Numbered from the stretch's first letter, positions 1-12,805 are shown. The stretch is 64,000 nt of DNA from Methanobacterium sp. (GCA_019084405.1 JAHRFX010000110.1:37145-101144); one strand, 5' to 3'. A program made the numbers and translations. The notes: generated by a model from the letters alone, not told the origin.

Positions 1-34
1 AGCCTCATCTTTCCTGGATATGATCTATAAATTC

Positions 35-478
35 TTAAATAGCAGGGGGATTGTTTATAAGCATCCAGTAAAGTCCCAGAGTGGATACCGCATCAATGAA
101 CTCATCAAATTCCACTGGTTTACTGACATAGCTATTTACTCCCAGTTCATAGCTTTCCACGATATCCCGGTCTTCCTGGGAGGAGGTCAATACCACCACC
201 GGTATCTTACGGGTGTGTTTCTGGGCTTTTATTTTTTGTAAGACCTCCAGTCCATCCACCTTGGGCATTCTCAAATCCAGTAAAATTAATTTAGGTAAGT
301 CTTCTGGATTTCTTTGGGAATAATCTCCTTTAGTAAATATGAAATCCAGTGCTTCTGCCCCATCTTTAACCCAGGCAACCTGGTTTGCCAGATTTTTCCT
401 TTTTAAAGCCCGCATGGTCAATTCCGCATCAGTTGGATTATCTTCCACCAGTAATATTTCCACTTCATCAAGACCCAT
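35..478 (-). CDS. Response regulator, single REC domain (Rcp-like)
   Basis: A 147-residue stand-alone phosphoacceptor domain. The acidic pair E12/D13, the predicted phosphorylation site D68 in LLDLRMPK, the Thr/Ser switch at T98-S99 and K120 followed by Pro are all present. There is no output domain, so it probably acts through protein contacts or as a phosphate shuttle, as in the Rcp1 family that partners phytochrome-type kinases. The ATG has an AGGTGATT ribosome site just upstream. It lies about 110 bases downstream of the histidine kinase on the same strand, so the two are probably cognate. The partnership is inference; the domain call is firm. Confidence 0.9.
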   Translation of the reverse strand: MGLDEVEILLVEDNPTDAELTMRALKRKNLANQVAWVKDGAEALDFIFTKGDYSQRNPEDLPKLILLDLRMPKVDGLEVLQKIKAQKHTRKIPVVVLTSSQEDRDIVESYELGVNSYVSKPVEFDEFIDAVSTLGLYWMLINNPPAI

Positions 479-588
479 TAAATCACCTTTAACTTTCTTT
501 TAAAATCATATGCTGCTTATTTAAATTAATTAATATTATGGTATTAACTTATGTTTAATAGTCCGGAACAGGTTAATCCCCTGTTTTT

Positions 589-1677
589 TTATACATTTTC
601 ATGAGGCAGGGTGAAAAATATGGTGGCACCTTCATCAACCGCCCCTTCACCCCATACTCTTCCATGATGACGTTTTATTACCCTCTGCACAATGGATAGG
701 CCTACTCCCGTACCTTCAAATTCCTCAGGACTATGTAATCTCTGGAATAGTCCAAATAATTTATTTATATATTTCATATTAAAACCAGCCCCATTGTCCT
801 TTACAAAATAGGTGGTTTCCTTTTTACCCTCTTCAAAGCCCACCGTTATTTTTGCAGGGTTTTTATTCCGGGTGAATTTAATGGCATTGCCAATAAGGTT
901 GCTGAAGACCTGATATAAAAGTGCCCGGTCACCATAGGCCGGAGGAAGATCTTCTACTATGAAATTTATTTCCCGGCCCTCGGTTTGATTATCAAATTCT
1001 CTATAAACAGATTCCACCAGGCTTTTGATATCAACATCCCCCTCTTTCATTTCCTGTCTTCCTGCCCGGGATAAAAGGAGGATATCATCAATTAACTGGC
1101 CCATCTTTTTTGTATTATCCCTTATAATATTTAAAAGCCTTATTCCCTCTTCGTCCAGTTTTTCCTCATAGTCTTCAACCATTATCCTTGAAAATCCATC
1201 TATGGCTCTTAAAGGCACTCTTAAATCATGGGATACTGAATAAGCAAAAGATTCCAGTTCCTGGTTGGCATCTTCTAATTTTTCTGCCTGTTCTTTTAAT
1301 TGTTCATTTAAACTGCTCAGGCTTCTTACTTTTTCTATTCTCTCAGATAGAAGAGCTACCATTACCACAATCAGCATGAGTGAAATCAAGCGAAAAAGAC
1401 TATCTGAAATATCATATCCCAGGGTACTGGATAAGGGCTGAAGTATGATTAATACGATGGCCACCGCAATAGGTATAAGTATTAAAAACCTTTTACGGGA
1501 CCCGGAAATACCCATTATCAGGGGAAAAGTTAAAAAAGCAGGATAAGTTTGTCCCTGATTAAGAAAAGAAGAAAAATCAGGAATATTATAATAATTGAAA
1601 ACCAAAAGTCCCACCCCGGATAAAATTATAAAGGAAATACCCCTCAAGATAGGGGAATGATGGTAATTAGAAATCAT
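589..1677 (-). CDS. Membrane sensor histidine kinase (HisKA-HATPase)
   Basis: 362 residues. The first ~112 residues form about four hydrophobic segments (roughly 12-30, 45-60, 62-80, 95-112) with no recognisable ligand domain. A short coiled coil (about 113-143) leads to a HisKA domain with the phosphoacceptor H150 in [16 protein letters not shown], typical of phytochrome-like kinases. The HATPase_c domain shows the N box ([10 protein letters not shown]), G1 (DNGAGF) and G2 (GTGVGLSI). It probably senses a membrane or redox signal and phosphorylates the single-domain regulator that follows it. The input is unknown. Confidence 0.9.
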   Translation of the reverse strand: MISNYHHSPILRGISFIILSGVGLLVFNYYNIPDFSSFLNQGQTYPAFLTFPLIMGISGSRKRFLILIPIAVAIVLIILQPLSSTLGYDISDSLFRLISLMLIVVMVALLSERIEKVRSLSSLNEQLKEQAEKLEDANQELESFAYSVSHDLRVPLRAIDGFSRIMVEDYEEKLDEEGIRLLNIIRDNTKKMGQLIDDILLLSRAGRQEMKEGDVDIKSLVESVYREFDNQTEGREINFIVEDLPPAYGDRALLYQVFSNLIGNAIKFTRNKNPAKITVGFEEGKKETTYFVKDNGAGFNMKYINKLFGLFQRLHSPEEFEGTGVGLSIVQRVIKRHHGRVWGEGAVDEGATIFFTLPHENV

Positions 1678-1859
1678 AAATATAGTATATCTTTTTAATT
1701 AATAATAAGTTACTATAAGTTCTTTAGATATCCTTTATATGAGAAAAAGAGCAGGTGGATTTATAAAAAACCTGTAATTTTTAAAATTTTGATATTTAAA
1801 AAAAATAGAAGCCCGCCGACTAAAAAAAAAGGATATATTATTTTAAATGAATAAGGGAG

Positions 1860-4760
1860 TTAATCCATACTTTTTTCTCCCTTAAGCTGTGAATTTAACT
1901 CCCGGGATAGTGGAGTGGAGTTTTCAGTTAATATCTCCTTTAAATAATCCCCGGTAAAGGTTCCACTTTTTGCTAGTTCTTCAGGTGTTCCCTGGGCTAC
2001 CAGCAGTCCACCACCATCTCCTCCTTCTGGTCCCAGGTCGATTATATAATCCGCAGTTTTAATTACATCCAGGTTGTGTTCTATTACCACCACAGAATTT
2101 CCAGAATCAGTTAAGCGACCCAGTACATGTAAGAGCCGTTTAATGTCGGCAAAGTGCAGTCCTGTAGTTGGTTCATCCAGTATATACATGGTTTTACCGG
2201 TGCTTTGCCGGGATAATTCTTTGGCCAGTTTAATTCTCTGGGCCTCTCCTCCCGATAAGGTGGTGGCGGATTGACCTAAGCGGATATATCCCAATCCCAC
2301 ATCATCCAGGGTCTGTAATTTTTTCTTAATCCGGGGGATATTTTCAAAAAAGTGCAGTGATTCTTCCACAGTCATGTCCAGTACTTCGGCAATATTTTTA
2401 CCTTTATAACGAATATCCAGGGTCTCCTCATTGTACCTCTTACCCTTGCAAACCTCACAGGGGACATACACATCTGCCAGAAAATGCATTTCAATTTTTA
2501 TTATCCCATCACCACTGCAAGCCTCACATCTACCTCCTTTTACATTGAAACTGAATCTACCTGGCTTATATCCTCTCATCTTTGCTTCAGGTGTTTCAGC
2601 AAATATTTCCCTGATATGGGTAAATACTCCAGTATAGGTGGCTGGATTGGAACGAGGAGTTCGTCCAATAGGGGACTGGTCAATGATGATGATCTTATCC
2701 ACATGGTGGGTGCCTTCTATTCTATCATGGTCCCCGGCATGCATGTGCTTGCCATTAATTTTCTCATAGAGCCCTTTATAGAGTATTTCATTTATTAGGG
2801 TACTTTTTCCAGACCCGGATACTCCGGTGACACAGGTGAACACTCCTAGAGGTAATTCCACATCGATGTTGTGGAGGTTGTTTTGCCGGGCCCCATAGAT
2901 GTGGAGGTAGTTGCCTTCAGGTTTTCGCCTGCTTTTGGGAACATCGATGAATTCTCTCCGGGACAGGTAATTACCGGTGATGGATTCCTCACATTCCATT
3001 ATCTCTGCCGGGGTACCGGTGGCCACCACATGACCACCATGTTCCCCTGCCCCGGGACCAATATCCACCACATAATCAGCAGATAGTATGGTTTCCTCGT
3101 CGTGTTCCACCACAATCAGGGTGTTACCAATATCTCTTAATCTTTTAAGGGTTTCTATAAGCCGCAGGTTATCCCGTTGGTGCAGTCCGATACTGGGCTC
3201 ATCCAGTATATAAAGCACCCCCACCAGCCGGGAGCCAATCTGAGTAGCCAACCTTATCCTCTGGGCTTCTCCCCCAGAAAGAGTACCTGATGATCGATTT
3301 AAGGTAATATAATCCAGGCCTACATCCACCAGGAACTTTAATCGTTCATTTATTTCCTTTAAAATCTCCTGGGCAATGAATTCTTCCCTTTGAGTTAATT
3401 TAAGACTTTGGAAAAATTTCTGAGATTCTTTAATAGGCATTTCCACTGCCTGGGATATGGATATTCCTCCAATGGTAACTGATCGGCTCTCTGGTCGCAA
3501 TCGAGTACCATCACACAGGGGGCAATTATGGTCGCTCATGAATTTCCCCATGTAGGTGCGCATGTAATTAGATTTAGTTTCCATGTAAATCCGTTCCATA
3601 CGGGGTATCACTCCTTCAAACTTACGTTTAACATGATAAGAGCGGTTTTTCCTTTTAAAGGTGAATTCAATCCTCTCCGGACTACCATAGAGTATGGCTT
3701 TCTGGTATTCTGCATCCAGATTTTGGAAGGGGGTGTCCATGCTAAATCCAAAATGACCAGATACGGCCTTTAACATCTGCTGGTAGTAGTTTTCCTTATT
3801 TATGGATTTACTCCAGGGTACTACTGCACCTTCATTTATCGAAAGTTCGGGATGGGGAACCACCAGATCAGCGTCGATTTCCAGTTTACTGCCCAGGCCA
3901 TTACATTCGGGACAGGCCCCATGGGGACTGTTAAAGGAGAACATACGAGGGGAAATTTCTTCAAAATTTATACCACATTCCACACAGGCAAAGTGTTCAC
4001 TGTATATTTTTTCCTCATCAGGGAAAACCACCACCACCAGCCCTTCCCCTAATTCCAGGGCGGTTTCCACTGAATCAGCCAGCCTTCTTTTGAATTCTAC
4101 ATCCAGCCGGATAACCAGCCGGTCCACCACTACTTCAATGGAGTGGTTTTTATTTTTATCCAGGTTGAATTCTTCTTCCAGGTCGTGTATTTCACCATCC
4201 ACTCTCACCCGGACAAATCCTTTAGTGCGGAGGTTTTCAAATACCTTATGGTGTTCCCCTTTACGGTCTTTAACCACCGGAGAGAGTACCTGGATTTTAG
4301 TACCTTCCCCTGCAGGTATTATGCTTTCCACAATTTGTCCAGTGGTTTGCTGTGATATCTCCTTGCCACAACTGTAACAATGAGGTAGGCCTATCCTGGC
4401 AAATAGTAATCGGAAGTAATCATATATTTCGGTGATGGTCCCTACCGTTGACCGGGGGTTCATCCGGGTTGTTTTCTGGTCTATGGATATGGCCGGTGAT
4501 AAACCCTCAATGTAATCTATTTCCGGTTTTTTCATCTGCCCTAAAAATTGCCGGGCATAAGCAGATAGTGATTCAACATAACGGCGCTGTCCTTCAGCAT
4601 AGATGGTGTCAAAGGCCAGGGATGATTTACCCGATCCACTAATCCCGGTTATGACCACCAGCTGATCCCGGGGTAGGGCCAGATCAAGGTTCTGGAGATT
4701 ATGCTCCCTTGCTCCTTTCAGGACAATTTTTCCTTTCTTATCCCCTGTTTGATTTTTCAT
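1860..4760 (-). CDS. uvrA: Excinuclease ABC subunit A
   Basis: 966 residues, full length for UvrA, the damage-scanning dimeric ATPase of nucleotide excision repair that loads UvrB. Two ABC modules are visible, each with Walker A ([12 protein letters not shown] near the N terminus, [10 protein letters not shown] near residue 660) and an LSGGEAQRI signature. Zinc-binding CxxC pairs occur in CYSCGKE, CVECG with CPECNG, and CEACSGDG with CEVCKG. It is the last gene of a uvrB-uvrA pair on the minus strand, divergent from uvrC. Bacterial-type UvrABC is known in mesophilic methanogens and is thought to have been acquired from bacteria. Confidence 0.97.
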   Translation of the reverse strand: MKNQTGDKKGKIVLKGAREHNLQNLDLALPRDQLVVITGISGSGKSSLAFDTIYAEGQRRYVESLSAYARQFLGQMKKPEIDYIEGLSPAISIDQKTTRMNPRSTVGTITEIYDYFRLLFARIGLPHCYSCGKEISQQTTGQIVESIIPAGEGTKIQVLSPVVKDRKGEHHKVFENLRTKGFVRVRVDGEIHDLEEEFNLDKNKNHSIEVVVDRLVIRLDVEFKRRLADSVETALELGEGLVVVVFPDEEKIYSEHFACVECGINFEEISPRMFSFNSPHGACPECNGLGSKLEIDADLVVPHPELSINEGAVVPWSKSINKENYYQQMLKAVSGHFGFSMDTPFQNLDAEYQKAILYGSPERIEFTFKRKNRSYHVKRKFEGVIPRMERIYMETKSNYMRTYMGKFMSDHNCPLCDGTRLRPESRSVTIGGISISQAVEMPIKESQKFFQSLKLTQREEFIAQEILKEINERLKFLVDVGLDYITLNRSSGTLSGGEAQRIRLATQIGSRLVGVLYILDEPSIGLHQRDNLRLIETLKRLRDIGNTLIVVEHDEETILSADYVVDIGPGAGEHGGHVVATGTPAEIMECEESITGNYLSRREFIDVPKSRRKPEGNYLHIYGARQNNLHNIDVELPLGVFTCVTGVSGSGKSTLINEILYKGLYEKINGKHMHAGDHDRIEGTHHVDKIIIIDQSPIGRTPRSNPATYTGVFTHIREIFAETPEAKMRGYKPGRFSFNVKGGRCEACSGDGIIKIEMHFLADVYVPCEVCKGKRYNEETLDIRYKGKNIAEVLDMTVEESLHFFENIPRIKKKLQTLDDVGLGYIRLGQSATTLSGGEAQRIKLAKELSRQSTGKTMYILDEPTTGLHFADIKRLLHVLGRLTDSGNSVVVIEHNLDVIKTADYIIDLGPEGGDGGGLLVAQGTPEELAKSGTFTGDYLKEILTENSTPLSRELNSQLKGEKSMD

Positions 4761-4969
4761 TTAATGTATAACTCCTTTAAAATCATTAAACTCAAGTTCT
4801 AATTAAATAATTCCTCTAAATTTAAACTTTAATTAATAAATACGGTTATTTTCAAGTTTTAATTAATTAATTCTCTAATTTATTCAATTAATGCAATTTA
4901 CCAGACTTAATTTAATGTTTATTATATTTTTTAGTAATGGGATTAGATAATAATCAATTTAAAAGGACA

Positions 4970-6928
4970 CTATTTAGCAGAAACTCCCTTTAATATTATG
5001 AGCTGGTCCCTGATTTTAGCCGCAGTTTCAAAGTCCAGGTTAGAGGCGGCATCCTTCATGTCCTTTTTCAAATCCTTAATCAATAACTTCAATTCGTCTT
5101 TAGGTATTTTCTTGAAGTCATCCACATTTTCCAGTTTATTATCTACTTTTTTTTCTTTAAGGCTGCGGACCACATTACGGGCTTGTATTTTATGTTTTTT
5201 ATTATATTCTGTTTGCATTTTTCGCCTGTGGTTGGTGATATCCACCGCAGATTTAACTGAAGAGGTGATTTCATCAGCATACAGTAGAACTTGTCCTTCC
5301 ACATTACGGGCTGCTCTTCCTATGGTCTGGATAAGTGAGGTTTGGGAACGTAAAAATCCTTCTTTATCTGCATCCAGTACAGCCACCAGGGATACCTCGG
5401 GTAAATCCAAACCCTCCCTTAAGAGGTTTACTCCCACCAGACAATCAAAGTCCCCTCTACGTAGATCGTCAATGATATCGATTCGCTCCAGGGTGCTGAT
5501 TTCAGAATGAAGGTAGCGTACTTTTATACCAATTTTAGCATAATATTCTGTTAAGTCCTCTGCCATACGCTTGGTAAGGGTGGTTACCAGTACTCTCTGA
5601 TTTTTTTTAACCCTTTTCTGGACTTCCAGGAGTAGATCATCCACCTGATTAGTCACCGGTCTCACAATCACTTCTGGATCCAGAAGACCGGTGGGCCGGA
5701 TAATTTGTTCCACCACATTTAAGCTCCGGGTCAATTCATAGGAGGATGGTGTGGCTGATACATAGGCCACTTTATCCACCAGGCTTTCAAATTCATCAAA
5801 TTTCAGGGGACGGTTTTCCAGGGCAGAAGGTAATCTGAAACCATAATCCACCAGAGTGGACTTACGGGCCTGGTCACCATTATACATACCTCTTATTTGG
5901 GGTACAGTTACGTGGGACTCGTCTATAATAGTCAAAAAGTCTGAAGGGAAGTATTTTAAGAGACTGTAAGGTGTATCTCCCCATTTTCTTCCACTCATAT
6001 GCATGGAGTAATTTTCTATCCCGGAGCAATAACCCATTTCTTTCATCATTTCCAGGTCAAAGCGGGTGCGCTGTTCCAGGCGCTGGGCTTCAACCAGCTT
6101 ATTTTGTGATTTTAAAACTGTTAGCCTTTCTTTTAGTTCCTGTTCTATGTCTTTTAATGCTTTATCCATTTTTGCATCGGCTATAACAAAGTGCTTTGCG
6201 GGGAAAATAATGGTTCGTTCCAGGTTTTCAATTTTTTTACCCCTTAAAGGATCTATTAAAGAAAGGGAGTCAATTTCATCTCCAAATAATTCTATACGTA
6301 AAGGTTGAGTGCCGTGTACCGGGTTGATTTCAATTATATCCCCTCTAACCCGGAAGTGCGCTCTATCAAATTCTATGTCATTACGCTCATACTGCATATG
6401 TACCAGCTGGGAGAGGATTTCCTCCCGAGAGATATTATCCCCTACCTTCAAAGATAAAATGAATTCCCCATAATCTTCTGGTGCACCTATACCATAGATA
6501 CAGGACACACTGGAAACTACAATCACATCGTCCCGGGATAAAAGGGACTGGGTGGTGGAGTGCCTCATTCTATCAATTTCTTCATTGATAGAGGACTCCT
6601 TATCAATATAGGTATCGGACTGGGGGACATATGCTTCAGGCTGATAGTAGTCATAGTAACTGACAAAGTATTCCACCGCATTATCTGGAAAAAACTCCTT
6701 GAATTCCTCATATAGCTGGGCCGCCAGGGTCTTGTTATGGGATATAACCAGGGTGGGTTTTTGCAGTTTTTCAATTACATTAGCCATGGTAAAAGTTTTA
6801 CCAGATCCGGTAACTCCCAGAAGGGTTTGCTCCTTGAATCCTTTTTTATATCCTGATACCAGTGATTTGATGGCTTTTGGCTGATCCCCTAGAGGTTTAT
6901 AATCTGATGCAAGCTCAAATTTTTTCAT
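4970..6928 (-). CDS. uvrB: Excinuclease ABC subunit B
   Basis: 652 residues. UvrB is the helicase-like core that verifies damage and recruits UvrC. Walker A (GVTGSGKT), the beta-hairpin region rich in Tyr ([12 protein letters not shown]), a DEAD-like DESHV box and the helicase motif QTIGRAARN are visible. A C-terminal UVR motif (about residues 610-648) is the UvrC contact. It starts at the ATG after GGTTAG. A 209-base gap separates it from uvrA. It is the upstream gene of the uvrB-uvrA pair and is transcribed away from uvrC across a 506-base intergenic region. Confidence 0.97.
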   Translation of the reverse strand: MKKFELASDYKPLGDQPKAIKSLVSGYKKGFKEQTLLGVTGSGKTFTMANVIEKLQKPTLVISHNKTLAAQLYEEFKEFFPDNAVEYFVSYYDYYQPEAYVPQSDTYIDKESSINEEIDRMRHSTTQSLLSRDDVIVVSSVSCIYGIGAPEDYGEFILSLKVGDNISREEILSQLVHMQYERNDIEFDRAHFRVRGDIIEINPVHGTQPLRIELFGDEIDSLSLIDPLRGKKIENLERTIIFPAKHFVIADAKMDKALKDIEQELKERLTVLKSQNKLVEAQRLEQRTRFDLEMMKEMGYCSGIENYSMHMSGRKWGDTPYSLLKYFPSDFLTIIDESHVTVPQIRGMYNGDQARKSTLVDYGFRLPSALENRPLKFDEFESLVDKVAYVSATPSSYELTRSLNVVEQIIRPTGLLDPEVIVRPVTNQVDDLLLEVQKRVKKNQRVLVTTLTKRMAEDLTEYYAKIGIKVRYLHSEISTLERIDIIDDLRRGDFDCLVGVNLLREGLDLPEVSLVAVLDADKEGFLRSQTSLIQTIGRAARNVEGQVLLYADEITSSVKSAVDITNHRRKMQTEYNKKHKIQARNVVRSLKEKKVDNKLENVDDFKKIPKDELKLLIKDLKKDMKDAASNLDFETAAKIRDQLIILKGVSAK

Positions 6929-7434
6929 ATCTAACCACTCTAAAAAAAATCATGTTTTATTTAAATTTCAATCTAAGATTATCATAAGGCCTTAATAGGG
7001 ATAATAGATTAGTAAAAGAAAATCGATATAATCCTGATGGATATTTAATTTTATTATTGGAAAAATAAGATAACAGTTATTATACTTTAAGTTTATATTA
7101 TCAGTAATTGCACTTTATCCTATAAAAACTTTGCCCTAATAAAAAATCTTAAAAATCTATAATTAATCCCCTTGATTATAGCTTCATATACTCTCTATCC
7201 ATTAACATATTAGTTTTTCCCAGGAGCATTTGAAAAGTAAAAAAGTAGTAGAAAGTAGCCAGGGAGAAATCCTATAGAAAATATGTTTTACCCTTGCCTT
7301 TAAAAGAATAATTATAGACCCGGCATTAGCTGAAGATATATAAAAATTAAAAATAAATCATTATATGATAAAAAGAAGTCAAATAATAAGTTTAAATGTT
7401 CTTTTATTAAATAAGGTATTTTGAGGTTAATAAA
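6929..7434. other. Intergenic region between divergent uvrB and uvrC
   Basis: 506 AT-rich bases that must hold both uvr promoters. I see no ORF, RNA fold or strong repeat. A 10-of-12 match to the sulfur-island palindrome (GATAACAGTTATTATA at 7069) is probably chance. The uvrC ribosome site GAGGT is at 7423-7427. Confidence 0.5.
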
Positions 7435-9201
7435 TTGTCCACTAAAGTTGATTCTGCAGATGATTTACCTGATAAAACCGGTGTCTATATCATGAAAGAT
7501 GCCCGGGATGAAATAATTTATGTGGGTAAATCCGTATCCCTGAAAAAAAGGGTTAAATCATATTTTAAAGATGATCTGGATTCTCCTAAAACCCAGATTT
7601 TAATGAATCAATTCCACAGTCTGGAATATATAATCACTGATACAGAAAAAGAAGCACTTATATTAGAGGCTACCTTAATTAAAAGGCACAGGCCCCGATA
7701 TAACGTACGGTTAAAGGATGATAAACGCTACCCTTATATCAAGATAACCCGGGAGAACTATCCCTGCATCCTCATAACCCGGAGCATATCCAGTGATGGA
7801 TCCCACTACTTCGGTCCCTTTACTGACGTGGGATCTGTTCGAAAAACTCTCAAATTTATAAAAACTTTATTCAAGGTTAGAGACTGTAAAAAAATGGATG
7901 GGCCCTGCCTTAACAGACAGATTGACCTTTGCTACGCCCCCTGTGCTGATGGTATTTCTCAGGATGACTATCAAAAAATAATTGACAGTATAGATCTCTT
8001 TTTCCAGGGAAAATATTCCCGGATAATCACCACCCTAAATAAAGAAATGAAAGAATCTGCCCGTAACCATGAATTTGAAAAGGCCGGCGTATTAAGGGAT
8101 CAGATTAATGCCATAAAAGATGTCATGGAACGCCAGTTTGTAGCCTTCACTGATGAGCTGGATCAGGATATTATTGCCGGTTCCATTGATAAAAAAATGG
8201 CAGTCATGGTTGTTTTCTCAGTTAGGGAAGGTAAGATAATGGGTAAAGATGATTTCCTCATGGCTGGTGTGGAAAATTCAACACCAGAAGAAATACTATC
8301 TGCCTTTATCAAACAGTATTATGCCAATCCCCGATATATCCCGGGGGAACTTATTATCCCGTACCCGGTACCGGATCAAAAAGTAATTAAAGAATGGTTA
8401 TCTGATTTGAGAGGTGCTGCCCTAAAAGTAACCACTCCGCAGAAGGGACATAAGTACCGCCTCCTGCAGATGGCATCTAAAAATGCTTCGGTTATAAGAA
8501 ATCAGGAAAAGCAGGTTAAAAATGCTTTAATTGACTTGAAAAAATATTTAAAACTACCCCTCATGCCCCACATTATTGAAGGTTTTGATGTGTCCAATAT
8601 TTCTGGTAAATCAGCAGTGGGATCCATGGTACAGTTTCACGATACTAAACCCCGTAAGGGAAAATACAGACGTTATAAACTAAAAACTCCTGGTCCTGAT
8701 GATTATGGTATGATGCAGGAATTGATTACCCGGCGTTACCAGAAAATTATAGATGAGGGAGAATCACCTCCTGATTTAATACTGGTAGATGGAGGAAAGG
8801 GACAGTTGAAAGTGGCCCTTGACGCGTTAAAATCACTTAAATTAGTCCATATACCTGTAATTGGACTTGCTAAAGAATTTGAACATGTATTCATACCTCA
8901 GACTGCTGAACCCTTGATTTTACCCCGGAATTCAGAAGCTCTCTTTTTATTACAGCGCATCCGGGATGAAGCCCACCGTTTTGCCGTTTCATATCACCGA
9001 AAACTTCGTTCTAAAGGATTAGAGCATTCCACCCTGGATGATATTAAAGGGGTGGGTTCTAAACGAAAGATGAATCTGATGCGCCATTTCGGGGATTTGG
9101 AAAAAATAAAAAAAGCAAGTATTGAAGAGATAATGGCAGTCAGGGGCCTTAATCGTCAGGTGGCAGAGAATATATATAATCATTTTCACCCCCAGAAATA
9201 A
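7435..9201 (+). CDS. uvrC: Excinuclease ABC subunit C
   Basis: 588 residues; UvrC makes the dual incisions in excision repair. The N-terminal GIY-YIG nuclease (GVYIMKD, IIYVGKS) covers about residues 15-95, a UVR motif for UvrB binding lies near 205-235, and the C-terminal RNase H-like endonuclease covers about 350-520 (FDVSNISGKSAVGSMV, DLILVDGGKGQL). Helix-hairpin-helix DNA-binding repeats (IKGVGSKRK, VRGLNRQVAENI) finish the protein. The start is TTG at 7435, chosen because GAGGT sits 7 bases upstream and no ATG fits. Confidence 0.96.
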   Translation: MSTKVDSADDLPDKTGVYIMKDARDEIIYVGKSVSLKKRVKSYFKDDLDSPKTQILMNQFHSLEYIITDTEKEALILEATLIKRHRPRYNVRLKDDKRYPYIKITRENYPCILITRSISSDGSHYFGPFTDVGSVRKTLKFIKTLFKVRDCKKMDGPCLNRQIDLCYAPCADGISQDDYQKIIDSIDLFFQGKYSRIITTLNKEMKESARNHEFEKAGVLRDQINAIKDVMERQFVAFTDELDQDIIAGSIDKKMAVMVVFSVREGKIMGKDDFLMAGVENSTPEEILSAFIKQYYANPRYIPGELIIPYPVPDQKVIKEWLSDLRGAALKVTTPQKGHKYRLLQMASKNASVIRNQEKQVKNALIDLKKYLKLPLMPHIIEGFDVSNISGKSAVGSMVQFHDTKPRKGKYRRYKLKTPGPDDYGMMQELITRRYQKIIDEGESPPDLILVDGGKGQLKVALDALKSLKLVHIPVIGLAKEFEHVFIPQTAEPLILPRNSEALFLLQRIRDEAHRFAVSYHRKLRSKGLEHSTLDDIKGVGSKRKMNLMRHFGDLEKIKKASIEEIMAVRGLNRQVAENIYNHFHPQK

Positions 9202-9512
9202 ATCAAATAAAATTTTCCATACCCCCCCCTTCTTTCACAGCAACCTTAAAACATACATCCGCCTATTTCAAAGAAGTGGACTTAGCCTTGAAAAAATGTA
9301 CAAATTTAGTATAATAATCATATTATCAGAGTATTTTTGGATATAAAGATGATTTTAAAAAGATATTAATATCTTTAAGACCAAAAATTAGTTAGTATCA
9401 TAAAAAAATTAGACTAGAAGTTAAAGTCAGGCCCCCGGCCATAATTTTTAATAAGATGCTTGATTAAATATTTTTTAATTGATTCATCCAGAATATATTA
9501 CAGAGGGATAGA
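9202..9512. other. Intergenic region after uvrC
   Basis: 311 bases with a C-run just after uvrC and AT-rich sequence leading to the REC-PAS gene. No ORF, repeat or structured element could be supported. Confidence 0.5.
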
Positions 9513-10784
9513 ATGGCAGATACAAAATTACTGGTGGTTGAAGACGAGAGTATAGTGGCCATGGATATTAAACACAGGGCCGAAGGCCTGGGCTATAATG
9601 TTCTGGATATTGCGGCTTCTGGAGAAGAGGCTATTTCAAAAACCAGAGAAACTCTGCCTGATCTAATTTTAATGGATATCGTTCTTAAAGGTAAAATGGA
9701 TGGTATCGAGGCTGCAGATTTTATCCGTGATAAATTTGACATACCGGTGGTGTACCTTACTGCTTATTCTGATGAAAAAACACTGGGCCGGGCCAAGCTA
9801 ACCGGACCCTTTGGTTATATTATTAAACCATTTGAAGATCGTGAACTGCATAGTGCGGTGGAAGTGGCCCTCTATAAGCATAAAATGGATAGTAAACTGA
9901 AAGAGAGTGAAGAGCGATATCGATCTCTTTTTGAGTCTTCCCCGGATCCTATACTTTTACTGAATGTTGATGGTAATATAAGTTTCATGAACCGACAGAT
10001 AGAAAAAATAACCGGTATACGTCGTGAAAAATTAATTGGAAAACCGTTACTTGAGTTTTCAAATCTGGGATTTGTGGAAAATAGGCAGATTAAAGATTTC
10101 ATGTCTTTAATTCCCCCTCTTATTGAAAAAGGTAAAATGAAACCCCTGGAACTCAGCCTGAATGATAAAAATGGTAAACATCTTTATTTTGAAATCCACA
10201 CTTCCTATATCAATTCATCTTCTCCTGAACCCCTTATTCAGTTAATTGGACATGACATTACCGATAGAATCAAATCGGAAAAACAAAGAGAAGAGCTTAT
10301 CCGTGAAAAAGCTCGGGTGGAATTATATGGGTTTGTGGTTAGTGCTGTTCCAGTATTTGCATCATCTATCCCTCCACAGCTACGAAATACTATTATTAAA
10401 AATTTTGCGGATCGTTTTGAAAAAAATGTCAGACCTAATTTCTATGAAGAAATGGCCCGGCAGGATTTAATTAAAACCATTGAAGAAAAGAAACTTGAAG
10501 GGAAAAAAGAAGTGTTCGATGCATATTTGGAATGGATACAGGAGTTATTAGTGAATCTGGGCATTCAAACCAATTTAAAGGAATCTGCACCAAAATATCG
10601 CCTGGAATTTGAAACTTTTCCCTGGATGGAAGAAGCCCGTAAAAACCCTATTTTTTCTCTGATTTTTAGAGCCATCATGATAAGGAGTTTTACCTGGACC
10701 GGTATTAAGGGAAATGTAAACCAGTGCTCCAGTTTAGTTGAAGGTTCCAAAAAAATAAAGTTTGAATTTTACGTGCCTTTATAG
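9513..10784 (+). CDS. REC-PAS signalling protein with methanogen output domain
   Basis: 423 residues. A receiver domain (1-120) carries the acidic pocket E10/D11 and phosphoacceptor D55 in [14 protein letters not shown] domain (about 135-255) follows. The C-terminal ~165 residues match what I recall of the methanogen output domain type found on many Methanobacterium sensors (MetOD1-like): alpha-helical, then a conserved end with EFYVP. There is no kinase core. It probably integrates a phosphorelay input and a small-ligand or redox PAS input. The RBS AGAGGG precedes the ATG. The KaiC-like gene follows after 50 bases, so the two may form an operon. Confidence 0.8.
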   Translation: MADTKLLVVEDESIVAMDIKHRAEGLGYNVLDIAASGEEAISKTRETLPDLILMDIVLKGKMDGIEAADFIRDKFDIPVVYLTAYSDEKTLGRAKLTGPFGYIIKPFEDRELHSAVEVALYKHKMDSKLKESEERYRSLFESSPDPILLLNVDGNISFMNRQIEKITGIRREKLIGKPLLEFSNLGFVENRQIKDFMSLIPPLIEKGKMKPLELSLNDKNGKHLYFEIHTSYINSSSPEPLIQLIGHDITDRIKSEKQREELIREKARVELYGFVVSAVPVFASSIPPQLRNTIIKNFADRFEKNVRPNFYEEMARQDLIKTIEEKKLEGKKEVFDAYLEWIQELLVNLGIQTNLKESAPKYRLEFETFPWMEEARKNPIFSLIFRAIMIRSFTWTGIKGNVNQCSSLVEGSKKIKFEFYVPL

Positions 10785-10837
10785 ATATTCCGCTAAGTGA
10801 AATTGTTATCAATTACATAAATTTAGGAGGGGAGTTG

Positions 10838-11524
10838 GTGGAAAGGATAAAAACTGGAATTAATGGATTAGACGAAATAATAGGTGGTTTTCCACAAGGT
10901 AGAACCATAATTTTAACCGGAGATGCCGGTTCCGGTAAGACTATTTTTGGCCTGCAGTTTGCCAAAAGTAGCTGCCTGCAGCATAAAAAAACCGCTTATA
11001 TCACCACCGAAGAAGATGAAGGTGATCTACTACGACAGACTGATTCATTTAAATGGGATATGAAATCCATCATGGATAAGGGAACTCTGGAATTTGTGGA
11101 ACTGGCTGGATTAAGGGCCCGGGTTACAGAAGCTGAAATGAATATTGGTGTGGAAGCCATGAAAGGCAATTTTGAAAAATTAATCCATGATATCAGTCCA
11201 GATCGAGAAGTGGTAATAATAGATAGTTTAGGTAGCCATACTGCCAAGTTAACCCCTTATGAATTTCGGGATCGCTTTGATTTATTGATTTATGAATTAA
11301 AGGAAAGGAATATTACTGCTTTGATTATACTCGATAGTGCCACCTCTCAGGAATTTAATGAACTGGCCCTTTTTGCGGCTTATGGTGCCATCAAACTCAT
11401 GAAAAAAGAGAACCCTTACACCGGTAGAAGAGAAAGGGTAATGGACATCATTAAAATGAGAAGTACCAGCACACCTATTGAATTTATAACCTATGAAATA
11501 AAATCAGGTGGCATATCCTTATAA
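10838..11524 (+). CDS. KaiC/RadA-like RecA-superfamily ATPase
   Basis: About 228 residues and a single RecA-like domain. Walker A is GDAGSGKT near residue 30, the catalytic Glu pair follows in TTEEDEGDL, and Walker B is [10 protein letters not shown]. It has one KaiC module rather than the two of cyanobacterial KaiC and lacks the RadA N-terminal region. Such archaeal proteins are often linked to signal transduction, and here the gene follows a REC-PAS protein. A TTG at 10835 is also possible, but GGAGG at 10826-10830 lies 7 bases from the GTG at 10838, the better start. Function beyond ATP-dependent signalling is unknown. Confidence 0.8.
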   Translation: MERIKTGINGLDEIIGGFPQGRTIILTGDAGSGKTIFGLQFAKSSCLQHKKTAYITTEEDEGDLLRQTDSFKWDMKSIMDKGTLEFVELAGLRARVTEAEMNIGVEAMKGNFEKLIHDISPDREVVIIDSLGSHTAKLTPYEFRDRFDLLIYELKERNITALIILDSATSQEFNELALFAAYGAIKLMKKENPYTGRRERVMDIIKMRSTSTPIEFITYEIKSGGISL

Positions 11525-11672
11525 ATGAATCAGAAGAGGAATAACTTAAAATTAGGTATTTCTTAAAATTTTCATTAAATATTCCTTAATTAATTTTTCA
11601 TTTAAAAAAGCTGTTTTAAAAAAAAAAAAAAAAATAATGCTCATTTTAAGAATTCTTAGATTTATTTTTGAA

Positions 11673-12701
11673 TTACAAGCATTCCAGGGCCTTAACCAGC
11701 AGATTAACTGTGTTTTCAATATCTTCCATACTGGCTATGCTAACCGTGGTGTGTATGTAGCGAGTGGGAACCGATACTACTCCTGCAGGTATGCCCTCCC
11801 TGGTTAAATGAATGGCAGTAGCATCAGTGGTACCACCTTCACTTACTTCTAATTGCACCGGTATTTCTTCCTCTTTAGCCGTAGTAATTAACCACTCTTT
11901 AATTTTAGGATGAGTAATGATACCCCTTCCACTAGCATCAGTTAAAATAATTGCCGGGCCTTTCCCTATTTTAGCAGGTGCTTCATCTTCTTTCATTCCA
12001 GGATGGTCTCCCGCAATGGTTACATCCAGTGCCAGTGCAAAATCCGGGTTTATTTTAAATGCAGATGTTTTAGCACCTTTTAACCCCACTTCTTCCTGCA
12101 CAGTGCCCACTCCATAGATATTTATATCACAATCAACTCTTTTTATGGTTTCAATCATGATTAAGCATCCCACCCGGTTATCCAGTGCTTTACCAGTAAT
12201 CAGGGAATTAGGTAGTTCATAAAAATCGTTACTGAAAGTTATGGGATCCCCTACTTCAATCAATTCTTCTGCTTGCTTATTGCTTTTGGCTCCAATATCA
12301 ATGAACATATCCTCATAAGAAGTTATCTTCTTTTTCTCAGCGGGCTTCATTCGGTGGGGTGGTTTTGATCCAATAACACCAATAACCGGTCCGTTTTTAG
12401 AATGGATATGCACTATCTGATTGAGGATCATCTGATCATTGATGCCCCCTATCTTGGAAAATTTAATAAACCCCTTTTTGTCGATATGGCGCACCATCAA
12501 GCCAATTTCATCCATATGTGCTGCCAGCATGACCTTAGGAGATTTAGGGTCGCCTTTTTTAAGGGCAATAATATTTCCCATACGGTCCTTTTCAATATGG
12601 TCCACATGGTCCTCTAATTCACTTTCAATAAGATTTACCACTTCACTCTCAAATCCAGATATCCCTGGTAATTGAGATAGCTTTTTCATTAATTCCTTCA
12701 T
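11673..12701 (-). CDS. M42 family metallo-aminopeptidase
   Basis: 342 residues, the usual length for the M42 family (tetrahedral aminopeptidase, FrvX). Visible dinuclear metal ligands and catalytic residues are H/D in AAHMDEIG, D in [10 protein letters not shown], the EE pair in [12 protein letters not shown] in [12 protein letters not shown], and the final H in RYIHT. It is cytosolic, with no signal peptide, and probably trims peptides downstream of the proteasome. Some older annotations call the family endoglucanase M, which is not supported. It is monocistronic between convergent and unrelated neighbours. Confidence 0.9.
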   Translation of the reverse strand: MKELMKKLSQLPGISGFESEVVNLIESELEDHVDHIEKDRMGNIIALKKGDPKSPKVMLAAHMDEIGLMVRHIDKKGFIKFSKIGGINDQMILNQIVHIHSKNGPVIGVIGSKPPHRMKPAEKKKITSYEDMFIDIGAKSNKQAEELIEVGDPITFSNDFYELPNSLITGKALDNRVGCLIMIETIKRVDCDINIYGVGTVQEEVGLKGAKTSAFKINPDFALALDVTIAGDHPGMKEDEAPAKIGKGPAIILTDASGRGIITHPKIKEWLITTAKEEEIPVQLEVSEGGTTDATAIHLTREGIPAGVVSVPTRYIHTTVSIASMEDIENTVNLLVKALECL

Positions 12702-12805
12702 TTATATTCCTCGTAATCTCATAAAAACTTTTAAATCCAGGAAAAAGTTAGAAATTTTTCCACCGGATTAGAATTATTTATGCTTTTTTTATAGAAAATC
12801 AAAAT

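Noticed and set aside
3802..4377. Long plus-strand open frame opposite uvrA
   Set aside because: It is a shadow of uvrA codon use with no ribosome site or family pattern.
7069..7084. GATAACAGTTATTATA between uvrB and uvrC as another operator
   Set aside because: Two mismatches including the essential G of the right half, no tandem partner, and DNA-repair neighbours. It shows that 10-of-12 matches can arise by chance here, so I scored such sites low.
11673..12701. Endoglucanase
   Set aside because: The metal-ligand pattern is that of M42 aminopeptidases; the glucanase name is a legacy label.
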